A stretch of DNA of 64,000 bases from Agreia sp. Leaf283 (GCF_001422485.1 NZ_LMNF01000003.1:225443-289442); one strand, 5' to 3'. Positions 16,943 through 26,310 are shown, counted from the first letter of the stretch. Numbers and translations: made by a program. Notes: generated from the sequence alone by a model not told the origin.

Positions 16943-17937
16943 GCGCCGTGCCCGAAGGACGCAAGCTGCTCCGGCTCGAGATCCGCAACGCCGAGACGCC
17001 CATCGAAAAGAAGCCCGAGTGGATCAAGACGAAGGCGCGCTTCGGCCCTGAGTATCGCGCCCTGCAGAACCTCGTGAAAGACGAGGGGTTGCACACGGTC
17101 TGTCAGGAGGCCGGCTGCCCGAACATCTTCGAGTGCTGGGAGGACAGGGAGGCGACCTTCCTCATCGGGGGCTCGCAGTGCACGCGTCGGTGCGACTTCT
17201 GCCAGATCGACACCGGCAAGCCGGCCGACTACGACACCGACGAGCCGCGTCGGGTGGCCGAATCGGTCGAGAAGATGAACCTGCGTTATGCGACCGTCAC
17301 CGGCGTGGCCCGCGACGACCTGCCCGACGAGGGTGCGTGGCTGCACGCCGAGACGGTGCGCGAGATCCATCGGCGCAACCCGGGAACGGGCGTCGAGATC
17401 CTCGCCACCGACTTCTCGGGCAACAGCGAGCTGCTCGCAGAGGTCTTCTCGTCGAGGCCCGAGGTCTTCGCCCACAACGTCGAGACCGTTCCCCGCATCT
17501 TCAAGCGCATCCGCCCGGCCTTCCGATATGAGCGATCGCTCGACGTGCTCACGCAGGCCAGGGCGGCGGGCCTCATCACCAAGTCGAACCTCATCCTCGG
17601 CATGGGGGAGGAGCCGGCCGAAGTGAGCCAGGCGCTGCGCGACCTGCACGATGCCGGCACCGACATCATCACGCTCACGCAGTACCTGCGACCGAGCCCG
17701 CGCCACCTGCCCGTGTCGCGCTGGGTCAAGCCGGAGGAGTTCGTGGCGTTCAAGCAGGAGGCCGAGGAGATCGGCTTCCTCGGGGTGCTCGCCGGCCCGC
17801 TGGTGCGCTCGAGCTACAGGGCTGGCCGCCTGTGGGCCCAGTCGATGGCCCGCAAGGGTTTCGAGCTGCCCGAACGGCTCGCCCACCTCGCCGCCGAGGC
17901 CGAACGTTCGGACGGCTTCGTGCAGGCTGTCGGCTAG
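16939..17937 (+). CDS. lipA: Lipoyl synthase LipA (radical SAM)
   Basis: LipA inserts two sulfurs into protein-bound octanoyl groups to make lipoate. The auxiliary cluster motif C-x4-C-x5-C ([12 protein letters not shown], about residues 55-66) and the radical-SAM motif CTRRCDFC (about 81-88) are both intact, as is the C-terminal VRSSYRAG serine that ligates the auxiliary cluster. Length 332. The GTG at 16939 overlaps the lipB stop; a second GTG three codons on is possible. Operon with lipB gives the complete octanoate-to-lipoate route. Confidence 0.97.
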   Translation: MSAVPEGRKLLRLEIRNAETPIEKKPEWIKTKARFGPEYRALQNLVKDEGLHTVCQEAGCPNIFECWEDREATFLIGGSQCTRRCDFCQIDTGKPADYDTDEPRRVAESVEKMNLRYATVTGVARDDLPDEGAWLHAETVREIHRRNPGTGVEILATDFSGNSELLAEVFSSRPEVFAHNVETVPRIFKRIRPAFRYERSLDVLTQARAAGLITKSNLILGMGEEPAEVSQALRDLHDAGTDIITLTQYLRPSPRHLPVSRWVKPEEFVAFKQEAEEIGFLGVLAGPLVRSSYRAGRLWAQSMARKGFELPERLAHLAAEAERSDGFVQAVG

Positions 17938-17948
17938 GGGCGCGCCGG

Positions 17949-17954
17949 TAGTCT
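17949..17954 (+). promoter_or_regulatory. -10 element TAGTCT of ftsY
   Basis: TAGTCT, then exactly 6 nt, then ATG at 17961: leaderless geometry. Confidence 0.6.
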
Positions 17955-17960
17955 TGTCGC

Positions 17961-18836
<876 letters not shown>

Positions 18837-18844
18837 CCGCTGCT

Positions 18845-18909
18845 CGTTCCCTGAGCCCGCGGCCCCGTTCCCCGAGCCTGTGGCCCCGTTCCCTGAGCCT
18901 GTCGAAGGG
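18845..18909. repeat. Interspersed repeat cluster after ftsY
   Basis: One full copy (18886-18909, core CCTGAGCCTGTCGAAGGG) preceded by two decayed copies at 18845-18859 and 18864-18881, filling the 88-bp gap between the convergent ftsY and LLM genes. Confidence 0.85.
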
Positions 18910-18924
18910 AAGCTCCCCGAAGCC

Positions 18925-19800
18925 CTAGAACCGCGAGGCCACCTCGTAGAGAACCTCTTCGTCGCCCGCGTAGATGCCCTCGGCCCGCGGCCAGTGCGAG
19001 ATCACGTCGGTGAACCCGAGCTGCGCAGCTCGCCCGCCCATGTCGTCGAACGCACCGACGCTCTCGAGCGAGAACTGGCCGCCCGAGTCGAGCGACAGGT
19101 AGCGGTCGATGGATGCCGGGTCGCGGCCCGCCTTCTCGGCCGCGTCGTCGAGACGGCCGGCCAGGGTCGCGACCGCTGACCACCACTCTTCGCCCGTGGC
19201 GCCGTCTTTGCCTGTGGTGACCCAACCCTGGCCCTGTTCGGCTACGAGGGCCAGGCCCTTCGGCCCGTTGGCGGCGAGCACCATCGGAACCCGCGGCTGC
19301 TGCACCGGAATGCCGACCATGCGCGCGTCGACGGCCGTGTGCCACTCGCCGTCGAAGCTGATGCCCCGGTCGTTGTCTCCTTCGTGCCGCAGCAGCTCGT
19401 CGAGCAGCGTCACGAACTCGGCGAAGCGCGCGTGGCGTTCGCGGGGCGTGTACTCGCGCTGGCCGAGAACGAACGCGTCGAACCCCGTGCCGCCGGAGCC
19501 GATGCCCAGAAGGAACCGGCCGCCAGAGATGTCGTCGACGGTGGCGATTTCTTTGGCGAACGGCACCGGATGCCGGAAGTTCGGCGACGAGACGAAGGTG
19601 CCCAGGCGGATGGTCTCGGTGACGACGGCCGCCGCGGTGAGCGTGGGAATGGTCGCGTTCCACGGTTCGTCGGCGAGGGATCGCCACGAGAGGTGATCGT
19701 AGGTCCACGCGTGGTCGAACCCGAGCCCTTCTGCCGACTGCCATTTTCGGCGGGCGATCGACCAGGGGTCTTGGGGCAGGATGACGATTCCGTGGCGCAT
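18925..19800 (-). CDS. LLM-class (luciferase-like) flavin/F420-dependent oxidoreductase
   Basis: A 291-residue luciferase-like monooxygenase-fold protein. Landmarks are GFDHAWTYDHLSWR near residue 28, AAVVTETIRLGTFVSSPNFRHP, ISGGRFLLGIGSGG (about 93-106, cofactor-binding loop) and VPMVLAANGPKGLALVAEQGQGWVT. Actinobacterial members usually use coenzyme F420, but FMN is possible. Substrate unknown. The ATG at 19800 follows a TAGACT element by 7 nt; an upstream in-frame extension has no coding support. It is divergent from the alcohol dehydrogenase gene with a 78-bp gap. Confidence 0.88.
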   Translation of the reverse strand: MRHGIVILPQDPWSIARRKWQSAEGLGFDHAWTYDHLSWRSLADEPWNATIPTLTAAAVVTETIRLGTFVSSPNFRHPVPFAKEIATVDDISGGRFLLGIGSGGTGFDAFVLGQREYTPRERHARFAEFVTLLDELLRHEGDNDRGISFDGEWHTAVDARMVGIPVQQPRVPMVLAANGPKGLALVAEQGQGWVTTGKDGATGEEWWSAVATLAGRLDDAAEKAGRDPASIDRYLSLDSGGQFSLESVGAFDDMGGRAAQLGFTDVISHWPRAEGIYAGDEEVLYEVASRF

Positions 19801-19807
19801 GAGTCCG

Positions 19808-19813
19808 AGTCTA
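19808..19813 (-). promoter_or_regulatory. -10 element TAGACT of the LLM oxidoreductase gene
   Basis: On the minus strand TAGACT is followed by 7 nt and the ATG at 19800. Confidence 0.55.
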
Positions 19814-19878
19814 GGGACTGCCTCCGACGGCGATCGAGAACGGTATCGTCGGAGACGTTCCACCAGAGAAAGAGACTC

Positions 19879-20919
19879 ATGCGCGCTGTTGTATTCACCG
19901 AGTTCGGCGGTGTCCCCGAGCTCCGAGAGGTGCCTGACCCGGTTCCCTCCGCCGCGGGAGTCGTCGTCAGGGTCGAGACGACAGGCGTGTGCCGAAGCGA
20001 CGCCCACGGGTGGCTCGGCCACGACGATGGAATCGCCCTGCCGCATGTTCCCGGGCACGAACTCGTGGGCCGCATCGCCGCCGTCGGGCCGGAGGTCACG
20101 AACTTCCGAGTAGGGGAGCGGGTGACGGTTCCGTTCGTGTCGGCCTGCGGAAAATGCCCCGAATGCGCAGACGGCAACGGCCAGGTCTGCCGCAACCAGA
20201 CCCAGCCCGGGTTCACCCACTGGGGATCCTTCGCCGAGCTGGTCGCCCTGCACAACGCGGACATCAACCTCATTCGCGTTCCCGACGAACTCGACTCGGG
20301 CGCTGCGGCGCTTCTTGGCTGCCGTTTCGCGACCGCGTATCGAGGACTCGTGCACCGGGCACGGCTTCAGCGCGGCGAGAGACTGCTCGTCGTCGGCTGC
20401 GGCGGAGTGGGCCTGAGCGCGGCGATGATCGGTGTCGCCCTCGGTGCCGAGGTGATCGCCGTCGATATCGACCCCGTCGCGCTCGACCGGGCGTCATCAC
20501 TCGGAGTTGCGCACACGATCGACTCGTCCGGCTTCTCCGAGTCCGAGATCCTCGATGCGATCGCATCCCTGGCCCCCGCCGGTGTGCAGGTGTCCGTCGA
20601 GGCCCTGGGCCGGCAGGCAACAATGCGGCTCAGCGTGCTCGCCCTCGCGCCCCTGGGCAGGCAGGTGCAGATCGGCCTGTTCTCCGCAGAGCCCGTGATG
20701 CCGATGCCGACGATCATCGCCAGGGAACTGTCGCTGCACGGCAGCCACGGCATGCCGGCGACGGACTACCCGGCGCTCCTCGACCTCGTGCTGAGCGGCG
20801 CCCTCGACCCGGCGCGCCTCATCGAGCATCGCATCCCGTTGGCCGAGGCCCCGGCCGCGCTTCAGGCCATCGCCGCGGGAGACCGTTCATCGGGAGTCAC
20901 AGTCGTCGATATCGCGTGA
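19879..20919 (+). CDS. Zinc-dependent alcohol dehydrogenase (MDR family)
   Basis: A 346-residue NAD(P)-dependent medium-chain dehydrogenase. Catalytic-zinc ligands: Cys in TTGVCRSDAHGW (about residue 38), HVPGHELVGRI (His/Glu about 60) and the later LLGCRFATAYRG. The structural-zinc lobe is present as CGKCPECADGNGQVC (about 92-106). The nucleotide loop GCGGVGLSAAM and the acidic residue in IAVDIDP favour NAD(H). The ATG at 19879 has AGAAAGAGA just upstream. Substrate not predictable; no pathway neighbours apart from the divergent LLM gene. Confidence 0.9.
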   Translation: MRAVVFTEFGGVPELREVPDPVPSAAGVVVRVETTGVCRSDAHGWLGHDDGIALPHVPGHELVGRIAAVGPEVTNFRVGERVTVPFVSACGKCPECADGNGQVCRNQTQPGFTHWGSFAELVALHNADINLIRVPDELDSGAAALLGCRFATAYRGLVHRARLQRGERLLVVGCGGVGLSAAMIGVALGAEVIAVDIDPVALDRASSLGVAHTIDSSGFSESEILDAIASLAPAGVQVSVEALGRQATMRLSVLALAPLGRQVQIGLFSAEPVMPMPTIIARELSLHGSHGMPATDYPALLDLVLSGALDPARLIEHRIPLAEAPAALQAIAAGDRSSGVTVVDIA

Positions 20920-20934
20920 CGCGGCGGCCCGCAC

Positions 20935-22281
20935 TCAGGCCCGGCGGGCATCCGCCTCGTCGAGAGCCAGGTCTTCCTCGAATTCCTCCGTCGTCTCGGG
21001 CGACCGACGCGGCACATAGGGTCGACCGTCGTGGCTCACGACGAACCTCGGATGCGCGGCACCGTCGTAGTGCAGCCGCAGGTGCCGGAACACGATGAGC
21101 CAGCCGAGCCCGATCGCGGCCGCGACGAGACCAGAAGCGGCGGCGACGCCGATGGCCCAGCGGGGACCGAACGTGTTGGCGACCCAGCCGACGATGGGTG
21201 CGCCGAGGGGCGTGCCGCCCATGAAGACGGCCATGTAGAGCGCCATCACGCGCCCTCGCATCTCGGGCGCCGTCGTGGTCTGCACTGTGCCGTTCGCGGT
21301 CGTCATCAGGGTCTGCGCCGAGAGACCTACGAAGACGAGCACCGCCGCGAACCCCCAATAGCTGGGCATCACGGCCGCGACGAGACAGCTCACTCCGAAG
21401 GCGGCGGCGGCCACGAAGGTGAGCCGGAGCCGCGGTCGATCCCTGCGTGCAGACAGCAGGGCGCCCGTGACGGAGCCGATCGCCATCACCGACGAGAGCA
21501 GGCCGAATGCCTCGGCCCCACGACCGAATTCGACGCTCGCCATCGTCGAGGTGAAGATGGCGAAGTTCAGGCCGAACGTGCCGATGATGAAGACGATCAC
21601 GAAGATCACCAGCAGGTCCGGCCGTGAGCGCACGTAGCGGAACCCCTCCAGCAACTGGCCCCGACCCTGCGGCGCGCGCTTGGTCGCCCGCAGCTGATCC
21701 ACCCTGATGAATGCGAGCGACGCGAGAACAGCCCCGAACGTCACCGCGTTCAGCAGGAACACCCAGCCGGCGCCGATCGCGGCGACGAGGATGCCGGCGA
21801 CGGCGGGCCCGATCATGCGGGCCGCGTTGAACGACGCCGAGTTGAGGGCCACGGCGTTCGAGAGGTTCGAGCCGCCGACCAGCTCGGAGACGAACGTCTG
21901 CCGCACGGGCGCGTCGATCGCCGACGCGATGCCGAGCAGCAGGGCGAACAGGTAGACGTGCCAGAGCTGGGCCACGCCTGTCACCACGATCAGTCCGAGA
22001 CCGAGCCCCAAGATGCCCATGGATGCTTGGGTCACCATCAGCGTGCGTCGCCTGTCGAGACGGTCGGCTATCAGGCCGGACCAGGGAACCAGGAGCAGCT
22101 GCGGGCCGAGTTGAAGCGCCATCACGATGCCGACCGCCGCCGCGTCGTGGTTCGTCAGCTCGGTGAGAACGATCCAGTCCTGGGCGGTGCGCTGCATCCA
22201 GGTGCCCACGTTCGAGACGAGGGCCCCGGCGAACCAGATGCGGTAGTTGACGCTCGAGAGCGAGCGGAACATCGCGCTCAT
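20935..22281 (-). CDS. MFS_3-family efflux transporter
   Basis: A 448-residue major facilitator of the EntS/MFS_3 type, with FRSLSSVNYRIWFAGALVS at the N-terminus and about twelve membrane helices; the loop LIADRLDRRRTLM between helices 2 and 3 is the family's motif A variant. The C-terminal 50 residues are cytosolic and acidic. The ATG at 22281 overlaps the marR stop by ATGA, so it is co-transcribed with and presumably regulated by that repressor. Probably drug or metabolite export; substrate unknown. Confidence 0.88.
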   Translation of the reverse strand: MSAMFRSLSSVNYRIWFAGALVSNVGTWMQRTAQDWIVLTELTNHDAAAVGIVMALQLGPQLLLVPWSGLIADRLDRRRTLMVTQASMGILGLGLGLIVVTGVAQLWHVYLFALLLGIASAIDAPVRQTFVSELVGGSNLSNAVALNSASFNAARMIGPAVAGILVAAIGAGWVFLLNAVTFGAVLASLAFIRVDQLRATKRAPQGRGQLLEGFRYVRSRPDLLVIFVIVFIIGTFGLNFAIFTSTMASVEFGRGAEAFGLLSSVMAIGSVTGALLSARRDRPRLRLTFVAAAAFGVSCLVAAVMPSYWGFAAVLVFVGLSAQTLMTTANGTVQTTTAPEMRGRVMALYMAVFMGGTPLGAPIVGWVANTFGPRWAIGVAAASGLVAAAIGLGWLIVFRHLRLHYDGAAHPRFVVSHDGRPYVPRRSPETTEEFEEDLALDEADARRA

Positions 22282-22709
22282 GGAGCAACGATCGTTCTCA
22301 GAATGACCGTCGCCTCCTCGAGCACGCGTCGTTCGGCGGGGGTGAGCGCGGAGAGACGCGAGTGCAGCCATGCGTCGCGCCGGCGCCTCGTCTCCTTCAC
22401 GACCGCGAAGCCGCTCTCCGTGGCCGTGACGAACACCTTGCGGCCGTCCGAGGCATCCGGTGTTCGTGTGACCAGGCCCGCGGTCTCGAGCACGTTGAGC
22501 GTGCGGTTCATCGACGGGGGAGTGACGTGCTCCCAGACGCTGAGCTCGTTCGGTGTGTGGGGACCCGTGCGCACGAGGTAGGCGAGCACGCTGAACTGCG
22601 AGTCGCCCAGGTCGATGTCGGCGCGCTCGTTGCGCAGCCTGCGGGAGAGGTGCATCGTGACGCCGCGCAGCTCCGAGCTGAGCGCGGGAAGCGAAAGAGG
22701 TTGAGCCAT
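22278..22709 (-). CDS. MarR-family transcriptional regulator
   Basis: A 143-residue winged-helix regulator. The recognition region is LSVWEHVTPPSMNRTLNVLETAGLV (about 56-80) and the wing TRTPDASDGRKVFVTAT. The ATG lies 6 nt after a TAGGCT -10 element that is itself one arm of a palindrome, so the protein most likely represses its own leaderless promoter and the coupled MFS exporter. Ligand unknown. Confidence 0.9.
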   Translation of the reverse strand: MAQPLSLPALSSELRGVTMHLSRRLRNERADIDLGDSQFSVLAYLVRTGPHTPNELSVWEHVTPPSMNRTLNVLETAGLVTRTPDASDGRKVFVTATESGFAVVKETRRRRDAWLHSRLSALTPAERRVLEEATVILRTIVAP

Positions 22710-22712
22710 ATC

Positions 22713-22740
22713 GTTAGCCTAACTCATTAGCTAGGCTAAC
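22713..22740. promoter_or_regulatory. marR operator palindrome containing the -10 element
   Basis: GTTAGCCTA (22713-22721) and TAGGCTAAC (22732-22740) form perfect 9-bp arms 10 bp apart. On the minus strand the proximal arm contains TAGGCT (22721-22716), six bases from the marR ATG, so a bound repressor would cover the -10. The distal arm holds a plus-strand TAGGCT pointing towards ffh. Confidence 0.7.
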
Positions 22741-22747
22741 GACCCCG

Positions 22748-22771
22748 CATTCGTCGAGCCTGTCGAGACGC
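22748..22771. repeat. Second-type interspersed repeat (GTCGAGCCTGTCGAGACG)
   Basis: CGTCGAGCCTGTCGAGACG, a variant also present in opposite orientation at 24427-24450 (CGTCTCGACAAGCTCGACG). It is related to but distinct from the CCTGAGCCTGTCGAAGGG family. Confidence 0.7.
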
Positions 22772-22788
22772 CCCCTTCGGCGGGCAGG

Positions 22789-22794
22789 TAAACT
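22789..22794 (+). promoter_or_regulatory. -10 element TAAACT of ffh
   Basis: TAAACT lies 9 nt before the ffh ATG, giving a 5' leader of only a few bases and no room for a ribosome binding site. Confidence 0.5.
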
Positions 22795-22803
22795 TGCCTC
22801 ACC

Positions 22804-24375
22804 ATGGCTACTTTCGGAAACCTGTCTGACAGGCTCGCAGAGACCTTCAAGAACCTTCGCACCAAGGGCAAGCTGAGCCCTGCCGATGTCGACGCGACCG
22901 TGCGCGAGATCCGGCGCGCCCTGCTCGACGCCGACGTCGCGCTCGAGGTCGTCAAGGACTTCACCGGAAAGGTGCGCGAGCGTGCCCTGGGCGACGAGGT
23001 CAACAAGGCCCTCAACCCCGCGCAGCAGGTTGTGCAGATCGTCAACGAAGAACTGGTGGCGATCCTCGGTGGCGAAGCCCGTCGCATCCAGTTCGCGAAG
23101 AAGCCGCCGACCGTCATCATGCTCGCCGGTCTTCAGGGTGCCGGTAAGACCACCCTGGCGGGCAAGCTCGCCAAGTGGCTCGCGAAAGACAACCACACCC
23201 CCCTGCTGGTCGCCGCCGACCTCCAGCGCCCCAACGCCGTGAACCAGCTGCAGGTCGTGGCGGGCCAGGCCGGCGTCGCCGTGTTCGCGCCCGAGCCGGG
23301 CAACGGAACCGGCAACCCGGTGAAGGTCGCGAAGGACTCGATCAAGTTCGCCATCGACAAGCAGTACGACGTGGTCATCGTCGACACCGCCGGCCGTCTC
23401 GGTGTCGACGCCGACATGATGAAGCAGGCCGCAGACATCCGCAAGGCCGTCGACCCCGACGAGGTGCTGTTCGTCATCGACGCCATGATCGGTCAAGACG
23501 CGGTCGCCACGGCCAAGGCCTTCCAGGACGGCGTCGACTTCACCGGTGTGGTGCTCACGAAGCTCGACGGCGACGCCCGCGGTGGAGCCGCACTCTCGGT
23601 CGCCTCCGTCACAGGACGCCCGATCATCTTCGCGTCGACGGGCGAGTCGCTCGACGACTTCGAGCCCTTCTACCCCGACCGCATGGCGAGCCGCATCCTC
23701 GACCTCGGTGACATCCTGACCCTCATCGAGCAGGCCCAGTCGGCCTTCGACGAGGGCGAGGCCATGAAGATGGCCGAGAAGTTCGCCACCGACACCTTCA
23801 CGCTCGAGGACTTCCTGTCGCAGATGCAGCAGCTCCGCGGGGCCGGCTCGATTAAGAAGATGATGGGCATGCTCCCCGGCATGGGCGGCATGAAGCAGCA
23901 GCTCGAGAACTTCGACGAGCGCGAGATCGTGCGCACCGAGGCGATCATCCAGTCGATGACCAAGGCCGAGCGGCAGAACTCGAAGCTGCTCAACGGCTCG
24001 CGCCGCGTGCGCATCGCCAAGGGATCCGGCATGACGGTCACCGACGTGAACCAGCTCGTGCAGCGCTTCGAGCAGGCAGCCAAGATGATGAAGACCGTCG
24101 CCAAGGGCGGCATGCCCAACATCCCCGGAATGGGCCCGGTTCCCGGCGCCCACGGCGGACGCAAGCAGGTCGCCAAGAAGAAGGGCTCGAAGTCGGGCAA
24201 CCCGGCCAAGCGCGCAGCAGAGGACGCGGCGCGTGCCGCGGGCATCAAACCGGATGCGACGCCCGTCACCGCAGGCGGCTCGGGCTTCGGTCTGGGGCTG
24301 GGCAAGGGCAAGGCCGCGCCCGGTGCGCCGAGCGAAGAAGAGCTGGCCTCGCTGCAGAAGTTCCTGGGCCGCTAG
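22804..24375 (+). CDS. ffh: Signal recognition particle protein Ffh
   Basis: The SRP GTPase that binds signal sequences and 4.5S RNA. Its 523 residues contain the N domain, the G domain with GLQGAGKTTLAGKLAKWL (about 107), DTAGRLGVDADMM and TKLDGDARGG, and the methionine-rich M domain from about residue 325 (MMGMLPGMGGMKQQ; RVRIAKGSGMTVTDVNQLVQRF for RNA binding). The C-terminus is extended by about 60 basic, Gly-rich residues (KQVAKKKGSKSGNPAKRA), common in high-GC actinobacteria. Confidence 0.97.
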   Translation: MATFGNLSDRLAETFKNLRTKGKLSPADVDATVREIRRALLDADVALEVVKDFTGKVRERALGDEVNKALNPAQQVVQIVNEELVAILGGEARRIQFAKKPPTVIMLAGLQGAGKTTLAGKLAKWLAKDNHTPLLVAADLQRPNAVNQLQVVAGQAGVAVFAPEPGNGTGNPVKVAKDSIKFAIDKQYDVVIVDTAGRLGVDADMMKQAADIRKAVDPDEVLFVIDAMIGQDAVATAKAFQDGVDFTGVVLTKLDGDARGGAALSVASVTGRPIIFASTGESLDDFEPFYPDRMASRILDLGDILTLIEQAQSAFDEGEAMKMAEKFATDTFTLEDFLSQMQQLRGAGSIKKMMGMLPGMGGMKQQLENFDEREIVRTEAIIQSMTKAERQNSKLLNGSRRVRIAKGSGMTVTDVNQLVQRFEQAAKMMKTVAKGGMPNIPGMGPVPGAHGGRKQVAKKKGSKSGNPAKRAAEDAARAAGIKPDATPVTAGGSGFGLGLGKGKAAPGAPSEEELASLQKFLGR

Positions 24376-24386
24376 CGGCGCGACCC

Positions 24387-24480
24387 CCGCTCCCTGAGCC
24401 CGCCGTTCCCTGAGCCTGTCGAAGGGCGTCTCGACAAGCTCGACGAACGCGAACCGCCGTTCCCTGAGCCTGTCGAAGGG
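24387..24480. repeat. Repeat cluster between ffh and the M23 gene
   Basis: Two full copies (24403-24426 and 24457-24480), one decayed copy (24387-24402) and one second-type copy in the middle (24427-24450). They separate two convergent genes and can pair as hairpins, so may serve as a bidirectional terminator. Confidence 0.85.
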
Positions 24481-24483
24481 CGA

Positions 24484-25260
24484 TCAGTAGCTGGCGTTCG
24501 CCTCGAGATAGGGAATCGGGTCGAACCGCACGCCGTCGGCGAAGAACAGCTCGAAGTGGCAGTGCTCGACGGTCGCGTTGCCGGTGTCGCCGGTGAGACC
24601 GATCACTGTTCCGGCGGTGACCTCTTGGCCGACCGTCACGGTCACCGAGCCGTCTTCGAAGTGCATGTACATGCTGCAGAGGCGCTGGCCGCCGATCATT
24701 GTGGCGATGGCCACATAGTTGCCGGCCGAGCCGTTGTAGCCCGACGCGGTGACGATGCCGTCGCCGATCGCCTGGATCGGGGTTCCGTCTCCGGCGAGCA
24801 TGTCGATGCCGTCGTGCATGCCCTCGGCGCGCGGACCGAATCCGTCGCCGATCTTGACGGGGTGGTCGTAGGGCCAGGTCAGCCGGGTCGTCTCGGCGGG
24901 GGCGTCTCGCTGGCAGCCCCAGCCTCCGGGGCTTCCGCCCGTCGACGCTGCGACGGCCTTCGCCACGGGCGTGGGTGTCGGCGTGGGGGTGGGCGTGTTC
25001 ACGGTGTAGCCGTCGCGCAGCACGCTGGCGTCGGCGGCGGATGCATCGACCGAGAGCGACTGGTCGGCCGTCTGAGGTCCACCCGTTGCTCCGGTCATTC
25101 CGAACGACGAGCCGGGGCCGAATGCGGCTGCGGGAAGCGATGTGGCGACGGCCAGGGCCCCCACGAACAGCAGGGCCGCCGGGGGGAGAAACCGGGAGGC
25201 GAGGTTGCGACGGGTGCGCTGAGGGCGCACGTTCGCAGACTTCGGCTCTATCGACTTCAC
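24484..25260 (-). CDS. Secreted M23 (LytM-type) peptidoglycan endopeptidase
   Basis: 258 residues: basic N-terminus, membrane signal (about 28-47, ending AAAFG), a low-complexity stretch with LRDGYTVNTPTPTPTPTP (about 82-98), then the M23 domain. All active-site residues are present: H-x3-D in MHDGIDM, the tyrosine-loop histidine in MYMHFED, and H-x-H in EHCHFELF. It should be an active zinc endopeptidase cleaving cross-bridges outside the cell. It converges on ffh across a repeat cluster. Compare the degenerate M23 protein near 51.7 kb. Confidence 0.93.
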   Translation of the reverse strand: MKSIEPKSANVRPQRTRRNLASRFLPPAALLFVGALAVATSLPAAAFGPGSSFGMTGATGGPQTADQSLSVDASAADASVLRDGYTVNTPTPTPTPTPVAKAVAASTGGSPGGWGCQRDAPAETTRLTWPYDHPVKIGDGFGPRAEGMHDGIDMLAGDGTPIQAIGDGIVTASGYNGSAGNYVAIATMIGGQRLCSMYMHFEDGSVTVTVGQEVTAGTVIGLTGDTGNATVEHCHFELFFADGVRFDPIPYLEANASY

Positions 25261-25322
25261 CTGTTCATTGTGAGGTGCGATGTCGGATGCCGCAAGGTGA
25301 GTGCGCGATCACGACGGATAAG

Positions 25323-25328
25323 TAGGCT
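25323..25328 (+). promoter_or_regulatory. -10 element TAGGCT of the second LLM gene
   Basis: TAGGCT, 6 nt, ATG at 25335: leaderless geometry. Confidence 0.65.
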
Positions 25329-25334
25329 CTGATC

Positions 25335-26159
25335 ATGACGACACACTCTTCGCGCCCCGTGCGTATCGGCATCCAGATCGCACCCCAGCACTCCGACTAC
25401 ACGACCATCCGCGACACTCTTCGACAGCTCGAGGAGCTCGGCGTCGATATCGCCTTCAACTGGGACCACTTCTACCCCCTGTCGGGCGACCCGGCGGGTC
25501 TGCACTTCGAGGGCTGGAGCATGCTCGCCGCCTGGGCCGAGCAGACGTCGACGATCGAGTTCGGACCGCTCGTCACGTGCAACAGCTACCGCAACCCCGA
25601 CCTGCTGGCCGACATGGCCCGCACGGTCGACCACATCAGCGCCAAGACCCCGGGTGCGGAGGGCCGGCTCGTGTTCGGCATCGGCTCGGGCTGGTTCGAG
25701 CGCGACTACGACGAGTACGGCTACGAGTTCGGCACCGTGGGCCAGAGACTGGATGCGCTGGGTGAGGCGCTCCCGCGCATCGAGGCGCGCTGGGGCGTGC
25801 TCAACCCGGCTCCCACCCGCAAGATCCCCGTCCTGATCGGCGGCGGCGGCGAGAAGAAGACCCTCAAGCTGGTCGCCAAGCACGCCACGATCTGGCACAG
25901 CTTCTCCGACGTGCCGACGTTGCAGCACAAGCTCGAGGTCCTGAAGGCCCACGCAGCTGACGTGGGTCGCGACGTGTCCGAGATCGAGATCTCGAACGAC
26001 GTGAAGCTGACCGGTGCCTTCGGGTCTGCCGACGCGGCTGTGCTCGACGAGAAGGCCGAGGTGGGCGTCACGCTCTTCACCCTCGGCATCACCGGACCGT
26101 CGATCGACCTCGGACCGGTGAAGGACCTGCTCGCCTGGCGCGACGAGAAGAACGCCTAG
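25335..26159 (+). CDS. LLM-class F420-dependent oxidoreductase
   Basis: 274 residues, luciferase-like fold: ELGVDIAFNWDHFYPLSGDP (about 35-54), STIEFGPLVTCNSYRNP, GRLVFGIGSGWFERDYDEYGYEFG (about 110-133) and IPVLIGGGGEKKTLKLVAKHA. The GWFERDYxEYGYEFG signature is typical of the actinobacterial F420-type group. It shares only the fold with the LLM gene at 18.9-19.8 kb. Substrate unknown. It has its own leaderless promoter and ends before the large repeat array. Confidence 0.88.
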   Translation: MTTHSSRPVRIGIQIAPQHSDYTTIRDTLRQLEELGVDIAFNWDHFYPLSGDPAGLHFEGWSMLAAWAEQTSTIEFGPLVTCNSYRNPDLLADMARTVDHISAKTPGAEGRLVFGIGSGWFERDYDEYGYEFGTVGQRLDALGEALPRIEARWGVLNPAPTRKIPVLIGGGGEKKTLKLVAKHATIWHSFSDVPTLQHKLEVLKAHAADVGRDVSEIEISNDVKLTGAFGSADAAVLDEKAEVGVTLFTLGITGPSIDLGPVKDLLAWRDEKNA

Positions 26160-26165
26160 GCCTCT

Positions 26166-26310
26166 TGTTCCCTGAGCCCGTCGTTCCCTGAGCTTGTCGA
26201 AGGGCCCTTCGACAAGCTCAGGGAACGGGGCCTCCCGAACCCATGCCCTTCGACAAGCTCAGGGAACGGGGTCTCCGGGCCGTGCCCTTCGACAGGCTCA
26301 GGGAACGGGG
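26166..26310. repeat. Array of five interspersed repeats with a perfect palindrome
   Basis: Copies at 26166-26180 (decayed), 26182-26204, 26205-26230, 26246-26271 and 26285-26310. The second and third abut head to head without a spacer, giving a 46-bp perfect palindrome (each arm CCCTTCGACAAGCTCAGGGA plus ACG). It lies between convergent genes and probably terminates both; the last copy runs into the YbdK-type ligase gene and supplies its stop codon. Confidence 0.88.

Noticed and set aside
24960-25010. Tandem repeat (PT codon repeats) as a possible satellite or CRISPR-like array; also 61505-61535
   Set aside because: They are coding Thr-Pro linkers with period 6, without conserved direct repeats and spacers.
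18925-26159. F420 biosynthesis cluster implied by two LLM oxidoreductases
   Set aside because: No fbiA/B/C or cofC genes are in the window, and the two LLM genes are unlinked and each has its own promoter.
26166-26310. CRISPR array
   Set aside because: Copies are in both orientations, decayed, and have no unique spacers of constant length; they match dispersed intergenic repeats.
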